From Chryseobacterium tructae (lineage in GTDB: Bacteria > Bacteroidota > Bacteroidia > Flavobacteriales > Weeksellaceae): a DNA stretch of 64,000 nt. The notes below the pieces were generated by a model, which saw only the letters and a list, made by a program, of their open reading frames with translations, searched no databases and was not told the origin of the DNA. Below are positions 8,538-17,876 of the stretch, piece after piece. The position numbers and the translations under genes are program-made. Each line of letters starts with the position of its first letter. Position 1 is the first letter of the stretch. The stretch is taken from positions 4,278,001 through 4,342,000 of the forward strand of contig NZ_JAUFQR010000001.1 in the NCBI RefSeq assembly GCF_030409875.1. Reading direction: 5' to 3'.

Positions 8538-8931
8538 GAGGTAAAGACCAGTATAGTAGATAATAAACACTGAATAATTCACTTATTTATTTTACACCAA
8601 CTAGTGAATTGAAGCAATATAGATAAGTTAACCGTAAAGAAAATAAAGTATATTAATGAACAGCTTATATTTTATTCATAAAGACATTTCATTTAAGCAA
8701 AGATATATGTTCATTCATCTTTAGATGAAAGGCTGTTATAACTGTATAAAAAAATATGAATCTTCAGAAAAAAATTTACAGGCTCAACATTTTTTATCAT
8801 TTAAAAAAGTAACTGACTCATTCATCATTCACGCTATACCTACAACTCTCCTACTCTAAGACCCTCTTACTCTAAAAACCCTCTGCTACTTAAACTCTGC
8901 AACTCAATTCTAAACTCTCAACTTTAATTCG
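8538..8931. other. Gene-free AT-rich spacer with pyrimidine-rich tract
   Basis: No coding frame or RNA gene is supported. The right end (about 8836-8928) is a low-complexity pyrimidine-rich tract built from variants of CTCTxCTACTCTAA. Similar CT-rich tracts occur in other spacers of this window. Confidence 0.5.
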
Positions 8932-8939
8932 TATTTTTG
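8932..8939 (+). promoter_or_regulatory. Bacteroidetes -7 element for the RsmB-like gene
   Basis: TATTTTTG (TAnnTTTG) ends 25 bases before the start codon at 8965. Confidence 0.45.
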
Positions 8940-8964
8940 CAGATTCAAACAGCGAAGCAAACTT

Positions 8965-10170
8965 ATGGAACTTATTCACAGAAACTTGGCAATCGGAATT
9001 CACGATGCCTTACAGGAGACATTTTTTGAAAAGAACAAATATGCCGATAAAGTTATTGAAAGACTTTTAAAGGCAAACAAAAAATGGGGAAGCCAGGACA
9101 GAGCCGTTGTTTCTGAGATTTTCTACAATATCATCCGTTGGAAAAAACGCCTTGAATACTATATGGGCGAAGGGGTAAAACCAAACAACATCTATAAACT
9201 GATCATTGCTTATCTTCTTTGGAGCAAGACTAATTATAAAAAGTTTGAAGAGTTTGACGGAATCAAGATTGCGGATATCCTTACCAAGCTTAAAAAGAAT
9301 ACAGTTCCTACAAAAGCAATTGAACATTCTATCCCAGACTGGTTGGCAGAAACTTTGGAAAAAGAATTAGGAGCTAACTGGGAAAGAGAAATGATTGCTT
9401 TAAATGAGCAGGCTCCTACCGTTTTAAGAACAAATTCATTAAAAACAACAACAAAGGAGCTTATTTCTGACCTTTCAGATGAAGGGGTTGTATCCTTCAC
9501 TATCAAAAATTATCCTGATGCAGTACAGTTGGAAGAGAAAAAGAATGTTTTCCTTACTACAGCCTTTAAAGAAGGATTGTTTGAAGTTCAGGACGCTTCT
9601 TCTCAGAAGATCGGATATTTCCTTGATGTAAAAGAAGGACAAAGAGTTATTGATGCATGTGCGGGTGCCGGAGGCAAAACGCTTCACCTGGCTGCATTAA
9701 TGAAAAATAAAGGACAAATCATAGCTTTAGATATTTTCGAATGGAAATTAGCTGAATTGAAGCGTCGTGCTAAAAGAGCTGGAACACATAATATTGAGAC
9801 CCGTATGATCGCAGATAATAAAGTGATCAAACGTCTTCATGAGAAAGCAGACAGATTATTGATCGATGCACCTTGTTCAGGTCTTGGAGTCTTAAAAAGA
9901 AATCCGGACAGCAAGTGGAAAATCGATCAGGACTTTATTGACAGAATAAAAAAAGAGCAGCAACAAATCCTTCAGGATTATTCTAAAATGCTTAAAAAAG
10001 GAGGAAAGATGGTATATGCAACCTGTTCTATCCTTCCATCGGAAAATAATCTTCAGGTAGAAGAATTCCTTAAAAATAATCCTGAATTCAAAATGATTAA
10101 GGATGAAAAGGTAATGCCAAGTACAGGATATGACGGATTCTATATGGCCTTAATTGAAAGAGTGTCTTAA
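8965..10170 (+). CDS. RsmB/NOP family RNA cytosine-5 methyltransferase
   Basis: The 401-residue protein has an N-terminal NusB-like helical part (about residues 1-140) and a SAM-dependent methyltransferase core. Motif I is VIDACAGAGGKTLHLA, motif IV is DAPCSGLGVLKRNPD with the PCSG cysteine, and motif VI is YATCSILPSENN with the second conserved cysteine. These two cysteines act in m5C formation on RNA. The closest known enzyme is RsmB, which modifies C967 of 16S rRNA; the exact target here is inferred. It is single, with its own promoter and terminator. Confidence 0.93.
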   Translation: MELIHRNLAIGIHDALQETFFEKNKYADKVIERLLKANKKWGSQDRAVVSEIFYNIIRWKKRLEYYMGEGVKPNNIYKLIIAYLLWSKTNYKKFEEFDGIKIADILTKLKKNTVPTKAIEHSIPDWLAETLEKELGANWEREMIALNEQAPTVLRTNSLKTTTKELISDLSDEGVVSFTIKNYPDAVQLEEKKNVFLTTAFKEGLFEVQDASSQKIGYFLDVKEGQRVIDACAGAGGKTLHLAALMKNKGQIIALDIFEWKLAELKRRAKRAGTHNIETRMIADNKVIKRLHEKADRLLIDAPCSGLGVLKRNPDSKWKIDQDFIDRIKKEQQQILQDYSKMLKKGGKMVYATCSILPSENNLQVEEFLKNNPEFKMIKDEKVMPSTGYDGFYMALIERVS

Positions 10171-10191
10171 TCGACATTACAATACAACTAT

Positions 10192-10219
10192 AAAAACTAC
10201 TCCAAGGGGTAGTTTTTTT
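10192..10219 (+). terminator. Terminator after the RsmB-like gene
   Basis: A 12-bp stem (10192-10203 with 10206-10217, one G-T pair) with a tight AA loop runs straight into a T-rich tract. Confidence 0.85.
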
Positions 10220-10916
10220 GTTTTTAGGCCATACTATGTAACAATCTTCCCATATTCCCTACTAACTCTATAGATTAACCGTTTTGATGTTGTAAAGTAA
10301 ATTTATAAATTATAATAATTACTTTATGCAAATGATATTATGAATAAAAGAACTGTACTTACTTTCGAGACTAACTTTTTACCATTCCTGTCTTCTAAAC
10401 AGGTTTATGGAAGCTGATACCTCAGTTCTTATCATGGAATAGTATATTCTATTCATTAACACGAAAACCGTCCGGAATTCATCCCATAAAGAATACAAAA
10501 CGTTTACTCATTTGAAAAACTGACTCACAATGCTCACTCCTTGCTTTTTTAAAGTAGAGAAACGCATTACAAGGTCTGAATCTATCTGTATGAAAAGAAA
10601 TCTTTAAGTACTGATGGAATAAAATGACGATAAAAAAAGTCTATAAAAAACAAAACCTTCTTGCATGAGAATTGCAAGAAGGTAAAAACACAAATGATGA
10701 AAAAAAATTATTTCGAGCCACAAAGTAAGGGCTAAAATTCGCAGAATAAATTATCATATATTAAGAAATATGTCATTTTTATTTCGTATAGAGGTTACAA
10801 TCATTTTAACCTGGCGAAAAAAATCAATTAAAAACATATTAATCTTCTCAAATAGTTAATATTTTTCTTTAAAATATATTAATTGATTAAAAATTTTAAC
10901 TTATACATATTTTTAA
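10220..10916. other. 700-bp spacer with several predicted RNA structures and two tiny open frames
   Basis: No ordinary gene is supported. Present are an 8-bp stem (10348-10355 with 10423-10430) enclosing a nested hairpin (10382-10391 with 10399-10410), and a further small hairpin near 10438-10455. A perfect 11-bp hairpin at 10655-10683 is flanked by A-rich sequence, so on the minus strand it looks like a terminator. Two short frames exist: 10340-10417 (25 codons) and 10694-10735 (13 codons). Neither has enough sequence to judge coding. The spacer lies just upstream of the asnB promoter. Confidence 0.4.
10655..10683 (-). terminator. Isolated perfect hairpin with terminator character on the minus strand
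   Basis: An 11-bp perfect stem (10655-10665 with 10673-10683) has a 7-nt loop. Read on the minus strand it is followed by TTTTGTTTTTTA. No gene on the minus strand is recognised upstream of it. Confidence 0.5.
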
Positions 10917-10947
10917 TTGTTATTTATAAACATCCCCAATACATTTG
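10917..10947 (+). promoter_or_regulatory. asnB promoter (TTG-N20-TAnnTTTG)
   Basis: TTG at 10917-10919 and TACATTTG at 10940-10947 are spaced by 20 nt, matching the Bacteroidetes consensus. The start codon follows 19 nt later. Confidence 0.75.
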
Positions 10948-10966
10948 TCTCATAAATAATAAAAAT

Positions 10967-12632
10967 ATGTGTGGAATAGTATGTTTATTTGACGCCAAGC
11001 AAAAAACCGAGATATTAAGACCTCAGGTTTTAGAAATGTCAAAAAAGATTCGTCATAGAGGACCGGATTGGAGCGGAGTGTATCAGGATGAAAAAGTAGT
11101 TTTCTCCCATGAAAGACTTGCTATTGTAGATCCTACTTCCGGAAAACAACCTTTATTTACTAAAGACGGAAAAGTAGTATTAGCCGTAAACGGTGAAATC
11201 TATAACCATAGAGAATTAAAAGAAGAATTTACCGATTATGAATTTCAGACCCAATCTGATTGTGAAGTCATTCTAGCGCTTTACCAAAAATATGGAAAAG
11301 ATTTTGTTGAAAAACTGAACGGGATTTTCGCATTTGCCTTATATGATACTGAAAATGATATTTACCTGATCGCCCGTGATCACATGGGAATCTGCCCTCT
11401 TTATCAGGGATGGGACAAGAACGGGAACTATTATGTAGCCTCAGAGCTAAAAGCGCTGGAAGGGGTATGTAAAACTATTGAAACATTCTTGCCAGGTCAT
11501 TTGGTATACAGCAAGGATGGCATTGAACTTCAGCAGTGGTACTCCAGAGAATGGGAAAGCTTTGATCATGTAAAAGAGAATGATACAGATATTTCTAAAT
11601 TAAGAAAAGGTCTTGAAGATGCAGTACACAGACAATTGATGAGTGATGTACCTTATGGAGTATTGCTTTCCGGCGGATTAGATTCCTCCGTTATTTCAGC
11701 CATTACAGCTAAGTTTGCAAGACAGAGAGTTGAAAGTGGTGATACTCAGGAAGCATGGTATCCAAGATTACACAGTTTGCGGTAGGCTTGGTAGGATCTC
11801 CCGATCTGGCTGCGGCACAAAAAGCTGCAGAACATATCGGATCTGTTCACCATGAGGTTAACTTTACCGTTCAGGAAGGCTTAGATGCGGTACGTGATGT
11901 AATTTATCACCTCGAAACTTATGATGTAACTACCATCAGAGCATCCACCCCAATGTATCTTTTAGCAAGAGTTATCAAATCAATGGGGATCAAAATGGTG
12001 CTATCCGGAGAAGGTTCAGATGAGCTGTTCGGTGGTTATTTGTACTTCCATAAAGCTCCTAACGCTAAAGAATTTCATGATGAACGGTAAGAAAACTTGG
12101 GAAGCTACACTTGTATGACTGCCTGAGAGCCAACAAAGCCCTAATGAGCTGGGGAATAGAAGGAAGAGTGCCTTTCCTTGACAAAGAGTTTATGGATATT
12201 GCAATGACCCTTAACCCTCAGGATAAAATGATTAACGTTGCTGAAGGAAAAATTGAAAAATGGGTATTAAGAAAAGCTTTTGAAGATATTCTTCCAGCTT
12301 CTATCACATGGAGACAAAAAGAACAATTTTCAGATGGTGTAGGATATTCATGGATTGATACTTTAAAAGAGGTAGCTGAGAAAGAGGTTACGGATGAGAT
12401 GATGGCTAATGCAAGATTCAGATTCCCTTTAAACACGCCTCAAAACAAAGAAGAATACCGATACAGAACTATTTTTGAAGAGCATTTCCCTAGTGAAACT
12501 GCGGCTGCCACTGTTCCGTCGGTTCCATCCGTTGCTTGTTCCACACCAATCGCCTTGGAATGGGATGAGGCCTTCAAAAAAATGAATGATCCAAGTGGAA
12601 GAGCTGTGAAGGTACACGAGACATCGTACTAG
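10967..12632 (+). CDS. asnB: Asparagine synthetase B, glutamine-hydrolysing (two frame breaks)
   Basis: The start at 10967 puts Cys at position 2 ([10 protein letters not shown]), the class II amidotransferase nucleophile; upstream ATGs would bury it. The glutaminase domain ([21 protein letters not shown]) is followed by the synthetase domain with the pyrophosphate loop [10 protein letters not shown] (near residue 235) and [13 protein letters not shown]. Two frame breaks interrupt it: at 11776-11778 (one T missing; HSFAVGLVG resumes) and at 12083-12084 (one A missing; [12 protein letters not shown] resumes). With both bases restored the protein is 555 residues, the usual AsnB length. The enzyme makes asparagine from aspartate, glutamine and ATP. 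Sequencing error is inferred. Confidence 0.93.
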
Positions 12633-12946
12633 AAGTTTGAGGGTTTGAGAATGGGAGTGCTTTAGAGTGAATAATGAATGGTTAATTTGATACACCTATC
12701 AATCAACAACTTACCATTCAAGCTTAAGATGTAAGGCTATTGTAATACTCAATCAATTCACGATCACTTGTGAAGTAAAATTGACTATTAACATTTACCA
12801 TTTAAATCATACACTTTTCCCTCTTGTTTTTAACTTTCATCTCAATAATTTATTAATCCTGTAGCAATACGGGATTATTTTTTGAATTAACTATAACAAT
12901 ATGGCATAATTTAACTGACAATCAAAAATAATATCTAATAAATAAT
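12633..12946. other. Spacer after asnB
   Basis: No gene is supported. It contains the terminator at 12854-12883, about 220 bases after the asnB stop, and AT-rich sequence with scattered copies of CAATTCACGAT-like words also seen near 20330. Confidence 0.5.
12854..12883 (+). terminator. Terminator with GCAA tetraloop
   Basis: A 10-bp stem (12854-12863 with 12868-12877, one G-T pair) closes on a stable GCAA tetraloop and is followed by six T residues. Confidence 0.75.
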
Positions 12947-12954
12947 TATATTTG
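12947..12954 (+). promoter_or_regulatory. Bacteroidetes -7 element for the gene at 12982
   Basis: TATATTTG (TAnnTTTG) ends 27 bases before the ATG at 12982. It overlaps a possible upstream TTG start (12952), which argues against that start. Confidence 0.5.
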
Positions 12955-12981
12955 GAAAACGAAAATATCAATTATAAAAAA

Positions 12982-13794
12982 ATGAGAAGAAACCTTACTG
13001 TTTTATTTGCCTTATTATCCATCAGTTTTGCTTTTGGACAGGGAAAATATGGCAAATATCTGAACTCAAAAAAGCTTGCTTTAGCTTATAAAAGCGTGAA
13101 AGATGCTGATAAGGATGATTATTATCAACAGTTTTACTGGCTGGTAAAAGCTGAGCAACTTAAGACTTATCCTCACCTAAAGGATATAAAGCCTGTAGTT
13201 TTATATGAATTTGTAAAATATGTCAACCCTCAAAATCCAACAAAAAAACTGGATAAAAGAGATAAAGAGCTTAGAGCGACTGCAGAATTATCTTTAAATC
13301 AATACTTCAAAAACAAGAATTTTGAAAACAACTCAGTTCTGATGTATAATCTTGAAACGTATGTAGACCCATCAAAAGGACAGTTTTACACTAAGGTAGA
13401 TCCTGAAAAAATTAAAGAACTGGTTCCAAAAGAATTATTTGCTTTTAATTCATTCAACAGAAACTTAGGCGAGGAAAAGACTTATTATCTTTGGGTTGAT
13501 AAGAAAAAAGATGATCTGAATATTGTAGATATTATTCCTAGCGAGAAAGATGATAAATCATTCTACACAAGATTAAGACAATATCTTCCAAGTTATAAGT
13601 TTTCAAAATATGTTCCGACTGTAAAAAAAGGAAATAAGACCGATAAAACAGATATAGAATATTATTATATCATGCCTTTCGAGCAGAATACCGATAATAT
13701 TGAATACAAAACAAAGGATTTCAAAAATTTCACTTTAAGCCAGTATAGAAAAGCAGGTGACGAATGGAAAGGAGTAGAAAAGACTAAAAAATAA
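12982..13794 (+). CDS. Secreted protein of unknown function
   Basis: The 270-residue protein begins MRRNLTVLFALLSISFAFGQ, a clear Sec signal peptide. The mature part is Lys- and Tyr-rich with many charged helices and strands (YYQQFYWLVKAEQLKTYPHL, LRQYLPSYKFSKYVP, IEYYYIMPFEQNT). No catalytic motif, lipobox or sorting domain is visible, and I do not recognise the family. It may be periplasmic. It is monocistronic, with its own promoter element and terminator. The start is chosen because it sits at the signal peptide and downstream of the promoter. Confidence 0.75.
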   Translation: MRRNLTVLFALLSISFAFGQGKYGKYLNSKKLALAYKSVKDADKDDYYQQFYWLVKAEQLKTYPHLKDIKPVVLYEFVKYVNPQNPTKKLDKRDKELRATAELSLNQYFKNKNFENNSVLMYNLETYVDPSKGQFYTKVDPEKIKELVPKELFAFNSFNRNLGEEKTYYLWVDKKKDDLNIVDIIPSEKDDKSFYTRLRQYLPSYKFSKYVPTVKKGNKTDKTDIEYYYIMPFEQNTDNIEYKTKDFKNFTLSQYRKAGDEWKGVEKTKK

Positions 13795-13797
13795 ATC

Positions 13798-13834
13798 AAA
13801 AAGTCCTGTGATATTTCGCAGGACTTTTTTAATT
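13798..13834 (+). terminator. Terminator after the gene at 12982
   Basis: A stem of 11 bp plus two further inner pairs (13798-13810 with 13817-13829, one G-T pair) is followed by T-rich sequence. Confidence 0.85.
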
Positions 13835-13934
13835 TTATATGGATTTCTTTATCTAAGGATCAAACCGCTTAAAGTAAGCACTTTCTTCACATAAAATAAG
13901 TCTGGATATTTTTGAATATTTCAGCCTATACAAA

Positions 13935-15338
13935 ATGACAGAAGCGACCCCTCAACAGGCACCAATAAAGAAAATTCTCCCATTAATTCTGGCCACAGCT
14001 ATTTTTATGCAAATGCTGGACTCAACGATTCTGAACACCTCTCTCCCATCCATTGCCAAGGATCTTCATGAATCTCCACTGAATATGCAAAATGCCATTA
14101 TCAGTTATGTATTGACATTAGCCGTTTTCATGCCTGCAAGTGGATTTCTGGCTGATCGTTTCGGAACTAAAAAAGTATTTATTTTCTCGCTGTTATTATT
14201 CAGTTTAGGATCTTTATTCTGTTCTTTATCTCAAAACCTCACGCATCTTGTTATTTCCAGAGTAATTCAGGGGGTTGGAGGAAGCTTGATGACTCCGGTC
14301 GGAAAGCTGGCACTTATTAAAACTTTTGATAAGAATGAATTGCTTAAAGCAATGAACTTTGCTATTATTCCTGCACTTATAGGGCCTGTTTTAGGGCCTC
14401 TAGTTGGTGGTTATATGGTGGATTATCTATCATGGCACTGGATATTCCTCATCAATATCCCAATTGGGGTGTTAGGAATTATTTTAGGATTAAAATTCAT
14501 GCCCGATTACAAATCCAGTGATGTAGATTTTGATTTGAAAGGATTTTTAATTTTTGCAGCAGCATCTCTCCTCCTTTCTGTTTCACTCGAACTTTTCGGG
14601 GACATGCAAAATATAACGCCGGTTCTCATTGTATTTATCCTTGGATTCTTGTTTCTTTATTATTACTATAAACACGCAAAAAAAGAAGGTCATCCGATCT
14701 TTCCTTTAAATCTGTTTCAGGTAAGAACGTTCCGAGTAGGAATTATAGGAAATCTTGCCACAAGACTAGGGATTAGCTCTGTTCCCTTGTTACTTCCCCT
14801 GATGATTCAGATTGCTTATAAACAGTCTGCGGTAACTTCAGGCTGGATCACTGCTCCTATGGCTCTAACGGCTATATTCGGGAAATCATCGGTAATTAAA
14901 ATTCTTGATAAATATGGTTATCGACAAACATTAATGGTGAATACATTTATCATCGGAACGTTGATCTGTATGTTGGCTATTCCTGATATTCATACCTCTT
15001 TATATTGGTTTGTTCCTATTATTGCTGTTCTCGGATTTTTTAACTCGATTCAGTTCACCTCAATGAATACGATTTCCATTGCAGATCTTAGAAATTTTCA
15101 GACCAGCAGTGGCAATTCTTTAATCTCAGTTAATCAGCAGCTCGCTATTGGTTTCGGAATTGCTTTTGGATTAATTGTTCTAAAGATATTTGAAAGTTCA
15201 GACCTCATCCAGGGGGAAACACACAATGCCTTCCGATACACTTTTCTTACCGTAGGAATATTGACGATCCTATCGGGATTCGTATTTAGAAGACTCCATA
15301 TTTCGGATGGAAAAAATATGAAATCGAAGGAAGAATAG
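13935..15338 (+). CDS. MFS transporter, DHA2 family multidrug efflux
   Basis: The 467-residue integral membrane protein has many hydrophobic segments. Family motifs are MLDSTILNTSLPSIA in the first helix (motif D1-like), GFLADRFGTKK (loop 2-3 motif A), RVIQGVGGSLMTPVG, and the antiporter motif C region GPVLGPLVGGYMVD followed by WHWIFLINIPIG. DHA2 pumps, such as EmrB and QacA, exchange protons for drugs or other amphipathic compounds across the inner membrane. No partner MFP or TolC gene is adjacent, so the substrate is open. It is followed by its own hairpin terminator. Confidence 0.93.
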   Translation: MTEATPQQAPIKKILPLILATAIFMQMLDSTILNTSLPSIAKDLHESPLNMQNAIISYVLTLAVFMPASGFLADRFGTKKVFIFSLLLFSLGSLFCSLSQNLTHLVISRVIQGVGGSLMTPVGKLALIKTFDKNELLKAMNFAIIPALIGPVLGPLVGGYMVDYLSWHWIFLINIPIGVLGIILGLKFMPDYKSSDVDFDLKGFLIFAAASLLLSVSLELFGDMQNITPVLIVFILGFLFLYYYYKHAKKEGHPIFPLNLFQVRTFRVGIIGNLATRLGISSVPLLLPLMIQIAYKQSAVTSGWITAPMALTAIFGKSSVIKILDKYGYRQTLMVNTFIIGTLICMLAIPDIHTSLYWFVPIIAVLGFFNSIQFTSMNTISIADLRNFQTSSGNSLISVNQQLAIGFGIAFGLIVLKIFESSDLIQGETHNAFRYTFLTVGILTILSGFVFRRLHISDGKNMKSKEE

Positions 15339-15347
15339 CCCAAAGGG

Positions 15348-15390
15348 AGAAAGTTGAAAACTATTTTTATTTTTCAAACTTTCTTGCTTT
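15348..15390 (+). terminator. Terminator after the DHA2 transporter
   Basis: A 13-bp stem with one bulge (15348-15360 with 15371-15384) is followed by a short T-rich stretch. Confidence 0.6.
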
Positions 15391-15458
15391 ATAACGGTTC
15401 AACATTTTCTGTTTTTACGAACTTATCACAGATCAATGCATTTGCCTTTTAAGTATGG

Positions 15459-15466
15459 TAATTTTG
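15459..15466 (+). promoter_or_regulatory. Bacteroidetes -7 element for the first pirin gene
   Basis: TAATTTTG (TAnnTTTG) ends 22 bases before the ATG at 15489. Confidence 0.5.
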
Positions 15467-15488
15467 TTTACATAAAATCAACAATATT

Positions 15489-16364
15489 ATGACAACTAAA
15501 AAAGTAGAAATGGTAGTATCTCCAAGACCTGCCCACTTTGTAGGTGACGGTTTTAGAGTTCATAATTTTATTCCAGGCGTACATGGATTAGATATGAAAA
15601 GAATGGATCCTTTCATTATGCTTGATTATAATTCAAAATTTCATTTCAATGGTTCTGATAGACCAAGAGGGGTAGGTGTTCATCCACACAGAGGTTTTGA
15701 AACGGTAACCATAGCATATAATGGAAAAGTAGAACATCATGACAGTGCCGGAGGCGGTGGCGTTATTGGAGAAGGTGATGTACAATGGATGACGGCAGCA
15801 AAAGGAGTTCTTCACAAAGAATATCACGAAACAGAATGGGCTAAAGAAGGCGGAATCTTTCAGATGGTTCAGCTTTGGGTGAATCTTCCTGCAAAAGATA
15901 AGATGAGCCATCCAAAATACCAGGCTATCGAAAATTCTAAAATGGAAAAGGTTGATCTGGGTGAAAATGGTTTTGTAGAAGTGATTGCCGGAACATATGA
16001 TGGTCATAAAGGTCCTGCATTTACCTTCACTCCTGTTCATATGATGAATGCTAAGCTTACATCAGGTGGTAAGGCAGAATTTAATTTTCCTGCCCACTTC
16101 AATACTGCAGCTTTGGTGATTGAAGGGAATATAACCATTAATGGAGAAGACCATGTGAAAGCAGATCATTTTGCACTCTTTAAAAATGAAGGAGAAGCCT
16201 TTACTATTGAGGCCGGAGAAGATTCAGTCGTTTTAATTATCAGCGGTGAGCCCATTAATGAACCGATTTTTCCTCATGGGCCTTTTGTAATGAATTCCAG
16301 AGAGGAAATCATGCAGGCATTTGAAGATTTTAATACAGGAAAATTTGGATATCTTGAAGATTAG
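15489..16364 (+). CDS. Pirin family protein (quercetinase-like cupin), copy 1
   Basis: The 291-residue protein has the bicupin pirin fold. The N-terminal cupin carries the metal site HPHRGFETVT, a second histidine region HHDSAGG, the glutamate stretch and VQWMTAAKGVLHKEYH. The C-terminal cupin starts near FTFTPVHMMNAKL. Bacterial pirins are iron- or nickel-binding proteins; some oxidise quercetin and others act as redox-linked regulators. The true substrate here is not known. It is the first of two pirins in a compact stress/redox group and is separated from the next gene by a perfect 15-bp inverted repeat. Confidence 0.92.
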   Translation: MTTKKVEMVVSPRPAHFVGDGFRVHNFIPGVHGLDMKRMDPFIMLDYNSKFHFNGSDRPRGVGVHPHRGFETVTIAYNGKVEHHDSAGGGGVIGEGDVQWMTAAKGVLHKEYHETEWAKEGGIFQMVQLWVNLPAKDKMSHPKYQAIENSKMEKVDLGENGFVEVIAGTYDGHKGPAFTFTPVHMMNAKLTSGGKAEFNFPAHFNTAALVIEGNITINGEDHVKADHFALFKNEGEAFTIEAGEDSVVLIISGEPINEPIFPHGPFVMNSREEIMQAFEDFNTGKFGYLED

Positions 16365-16478
16365 AAGAATAGAATTAAATTTTCCTTAATCTTAAATTGC
16401 TCCTTTTTTATTAACTTTAACTATCATTATATTGGGTTAAAGCGTAAAAGATTAATATTACATACATTGCAGAGAGAT

Positions 16479-16511
16479 AAACCTTATAGGTTTTTGAAAC
16501 CTATAAGGTTT
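16479..16511. repeat. Perfect 15-bp inverted repeat with 3-nt loop
   Basis: 16479-16493 pairs without mismatch to 16497-16511 around a TTG loop; the core is AACCTTATAGGTT. It lies between the first pirin and the acetyltransferase gene. It could work as a terminator, since ATTTTCTT follows, or belong to a dispersed palindromic repeat family. Both are inferences. Confidence 0.75.
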
Positions 16512-16596
16512 ATTTTCTTAACAAGATTTTTCACAGAAAAACAAAAGATATCAATCTCTTACAACTTCACCTATCAACTTGTAATACAAAAAAATT

Positions 16597-16908
16597 ATGA
16601 AACCGGAATTTGAAAACATACCTCTTGTAAAAGCTGAAAAAAGATTTGAAATAGAATTCAATGGACATTATGCCTTTATTGATTATCGCGAAACTTCTCA
16701 TCAGATAGCTTTGATCCATACCGAAGCAGAACCGGAGCTTGCAGGAACTGGTGCAGCAGCGGCAGTCGTGGAAAAGACTTTGAATTATATTGAAGAGAGC
16801 GGTAAAAAACTTCTTCCTTTCTGTCCTTATGTTTTTGCCTTTATTAAAAAACATCCTGAGTGGAAACGTATCGTAGATGAAAAATTTGACGGATACGATA
16901 AACTGTAG
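16597..16908 (+). CDS. Small GNAT-family N-acetyltransferase (YjdJ/COG2388-like), copy 1
   Basis: The 103-residue protein is a minimal GNAT domain of the COG2388 type. GHYAFIDYRETSHQIALIHTE forms the early strands, and ELAGTGAAAAVVEKTLNYI is the acetyl-CoA pyrophosphate-binding loop and helix. The closing motif is KKLLPFCPYVFAFIKKHPEW, shared with the second copy at 19606 (KKIIPLCPFAKASFQK). The natural acceptor is unknown; small GNATs of this type are often carried with stress genes. It lies 50 bp upstream of the second pirin. Confidence 0.88.
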   Translation: MKPEFENIPLVKAEKRFEIEFNGHYAFIDYRETSHQIALIHTEAEPELAGTGAAAAVVEKTLNYIEESGKKLLPFCPYVFAFIKKHPEWKRIVDEKFDGYDKL

Positions 16909-16958
16909 CTCTTTATCAACAAACATTAAAGTAACATTTTAAAAAGCATTACATCATT

Positions 16959-17858
16959 ATGTCAAATATTGGACTTATCATCGAAGAAAAAGCAGCAGAT
17001 ATCGGGAATTTTCTGGTAGGAAGACTTCTTCCTTTCCGTGAAAAAAGAGCTGTGGGGCCTTTTGTTTTTATTGATCACATGGGGCCTTCGGAATTAAAGG
17101 ATTATCAAAATCTAGATGTTCCACCGCATCCACATATCGGACTATCTACCTTAACTTACCTGCTTGAAGGCTCTATTTTCCATAGAGACAGTGTTGGCAG
17201 TGCACTTGAGATCAAACCTGGTGCTGTCAACTGGATGACTGCCGGAAAAGGAGTAGTACATTCCGAAAGAACTCCTGAGTATTTAAGACACAGTGATAAA
17301 AGACTTCATGGATTTCAGATCTGGGTAGGCCTTCCTAAACATCTTGAACAGTCTGAACCTACCTTCCACCATATTGAAGAAAATGACATTCCGGTTTGGG
17401 AAGAAGATGGAATTCAATATAAATTAATTGCCGGAGAAGCATTTGGAAAAACATCTCCAGTTCCTGTACACAGCAAATTATTCTTCATTGAAATCAAAAC
17501 CAAAGAAGCTAAGAAAATCAGCATTGGAAAAGATCTTTATGGAGAAGCAGCAATGTATGTTCTGGATGGAACAGTAACAACGGAAGGGAATTCTTACGGC
17601 TCAAAACAACTGATGATTGCTAAGGATACTAAACTTTGTGAATTCGATATGAGTGAAAACGGCACCGTATATCTTTTCGGAGGTGAACCTTTCGATGAGG
17701 AACGTTTTATCTTCTGGAACTTTGTGAATTCTGACAAGGAAGCAATCGATCAGGCTAAAGTAAATTGGAATGATCAGAATCATGATGCATTTCCACTGGT
17801 TCCGGGTGATGAACAAGAATATGTTCCTCTTCCCAAGGCAATTTTAAACAGAAAATAA
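16959..17858 (+). CDS. Pirin family protein, copy 2
   Basis: This 299-residue bicupin protein is a divergent paralogue of the pirin at 15489. The metal site is PPHPHIGLSTLTYLLEG with HRDSVGSALEIKPGAVNW and GKGVVHSERTPE. The C-terminal cupin begins around VPVHSKLFFIEIK. The reaction is unassigned; a quercetinase-like dioxygenase activity or a sensor role is possible. It is 18 bp upstream of the FMN reductase gene, so the two are probably co-transcribed. Confidence 0.92.
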   Translation: MSNIGLIIEEKAADIGNFLVGRLLPFREKRAVGPFVFIDHMGPSELKDYQNLDVPPHPHIGLSTLTYLLEGSIFHRDSVGSALEIKPGAVNWMTAGKGVVHSERTPEYLRHSDKRLHGFQIWVGLPKHLEQSEPTFHHIEENDIPVWEEDGIQYKLIAGEAFGKTSPVPVHSKLFFIEIKTKEAKKISIGKDLYGEAAMYVLDGTVTTEGNSYGSKQLMIAKDTKLCEFDMSENGTVYLFGGEPFDEERFIFWNFVNSDKEAIDQAKVNWNDQNHDAFPLVPGDEQEYVPLPKAILNRK

Positions 17859-17876
17859 CCCCATTGAGAAAAAACC

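Noticed and set aside
10220..10916. Known riboswitch or amino-acid attenuator before asnB
   Set aside because: The asnB promoter lies downstream of all these structures, so they are not in the asnB leader, and the short frames lack runs of a single amino acid codon.
11755..12632. Two separate genes after the first part of asnB
   Set aside because: They are the middle and end of asparagine synthetase in shifted frames. Adding one base at each of two homopolymers restores a single full-length protein.
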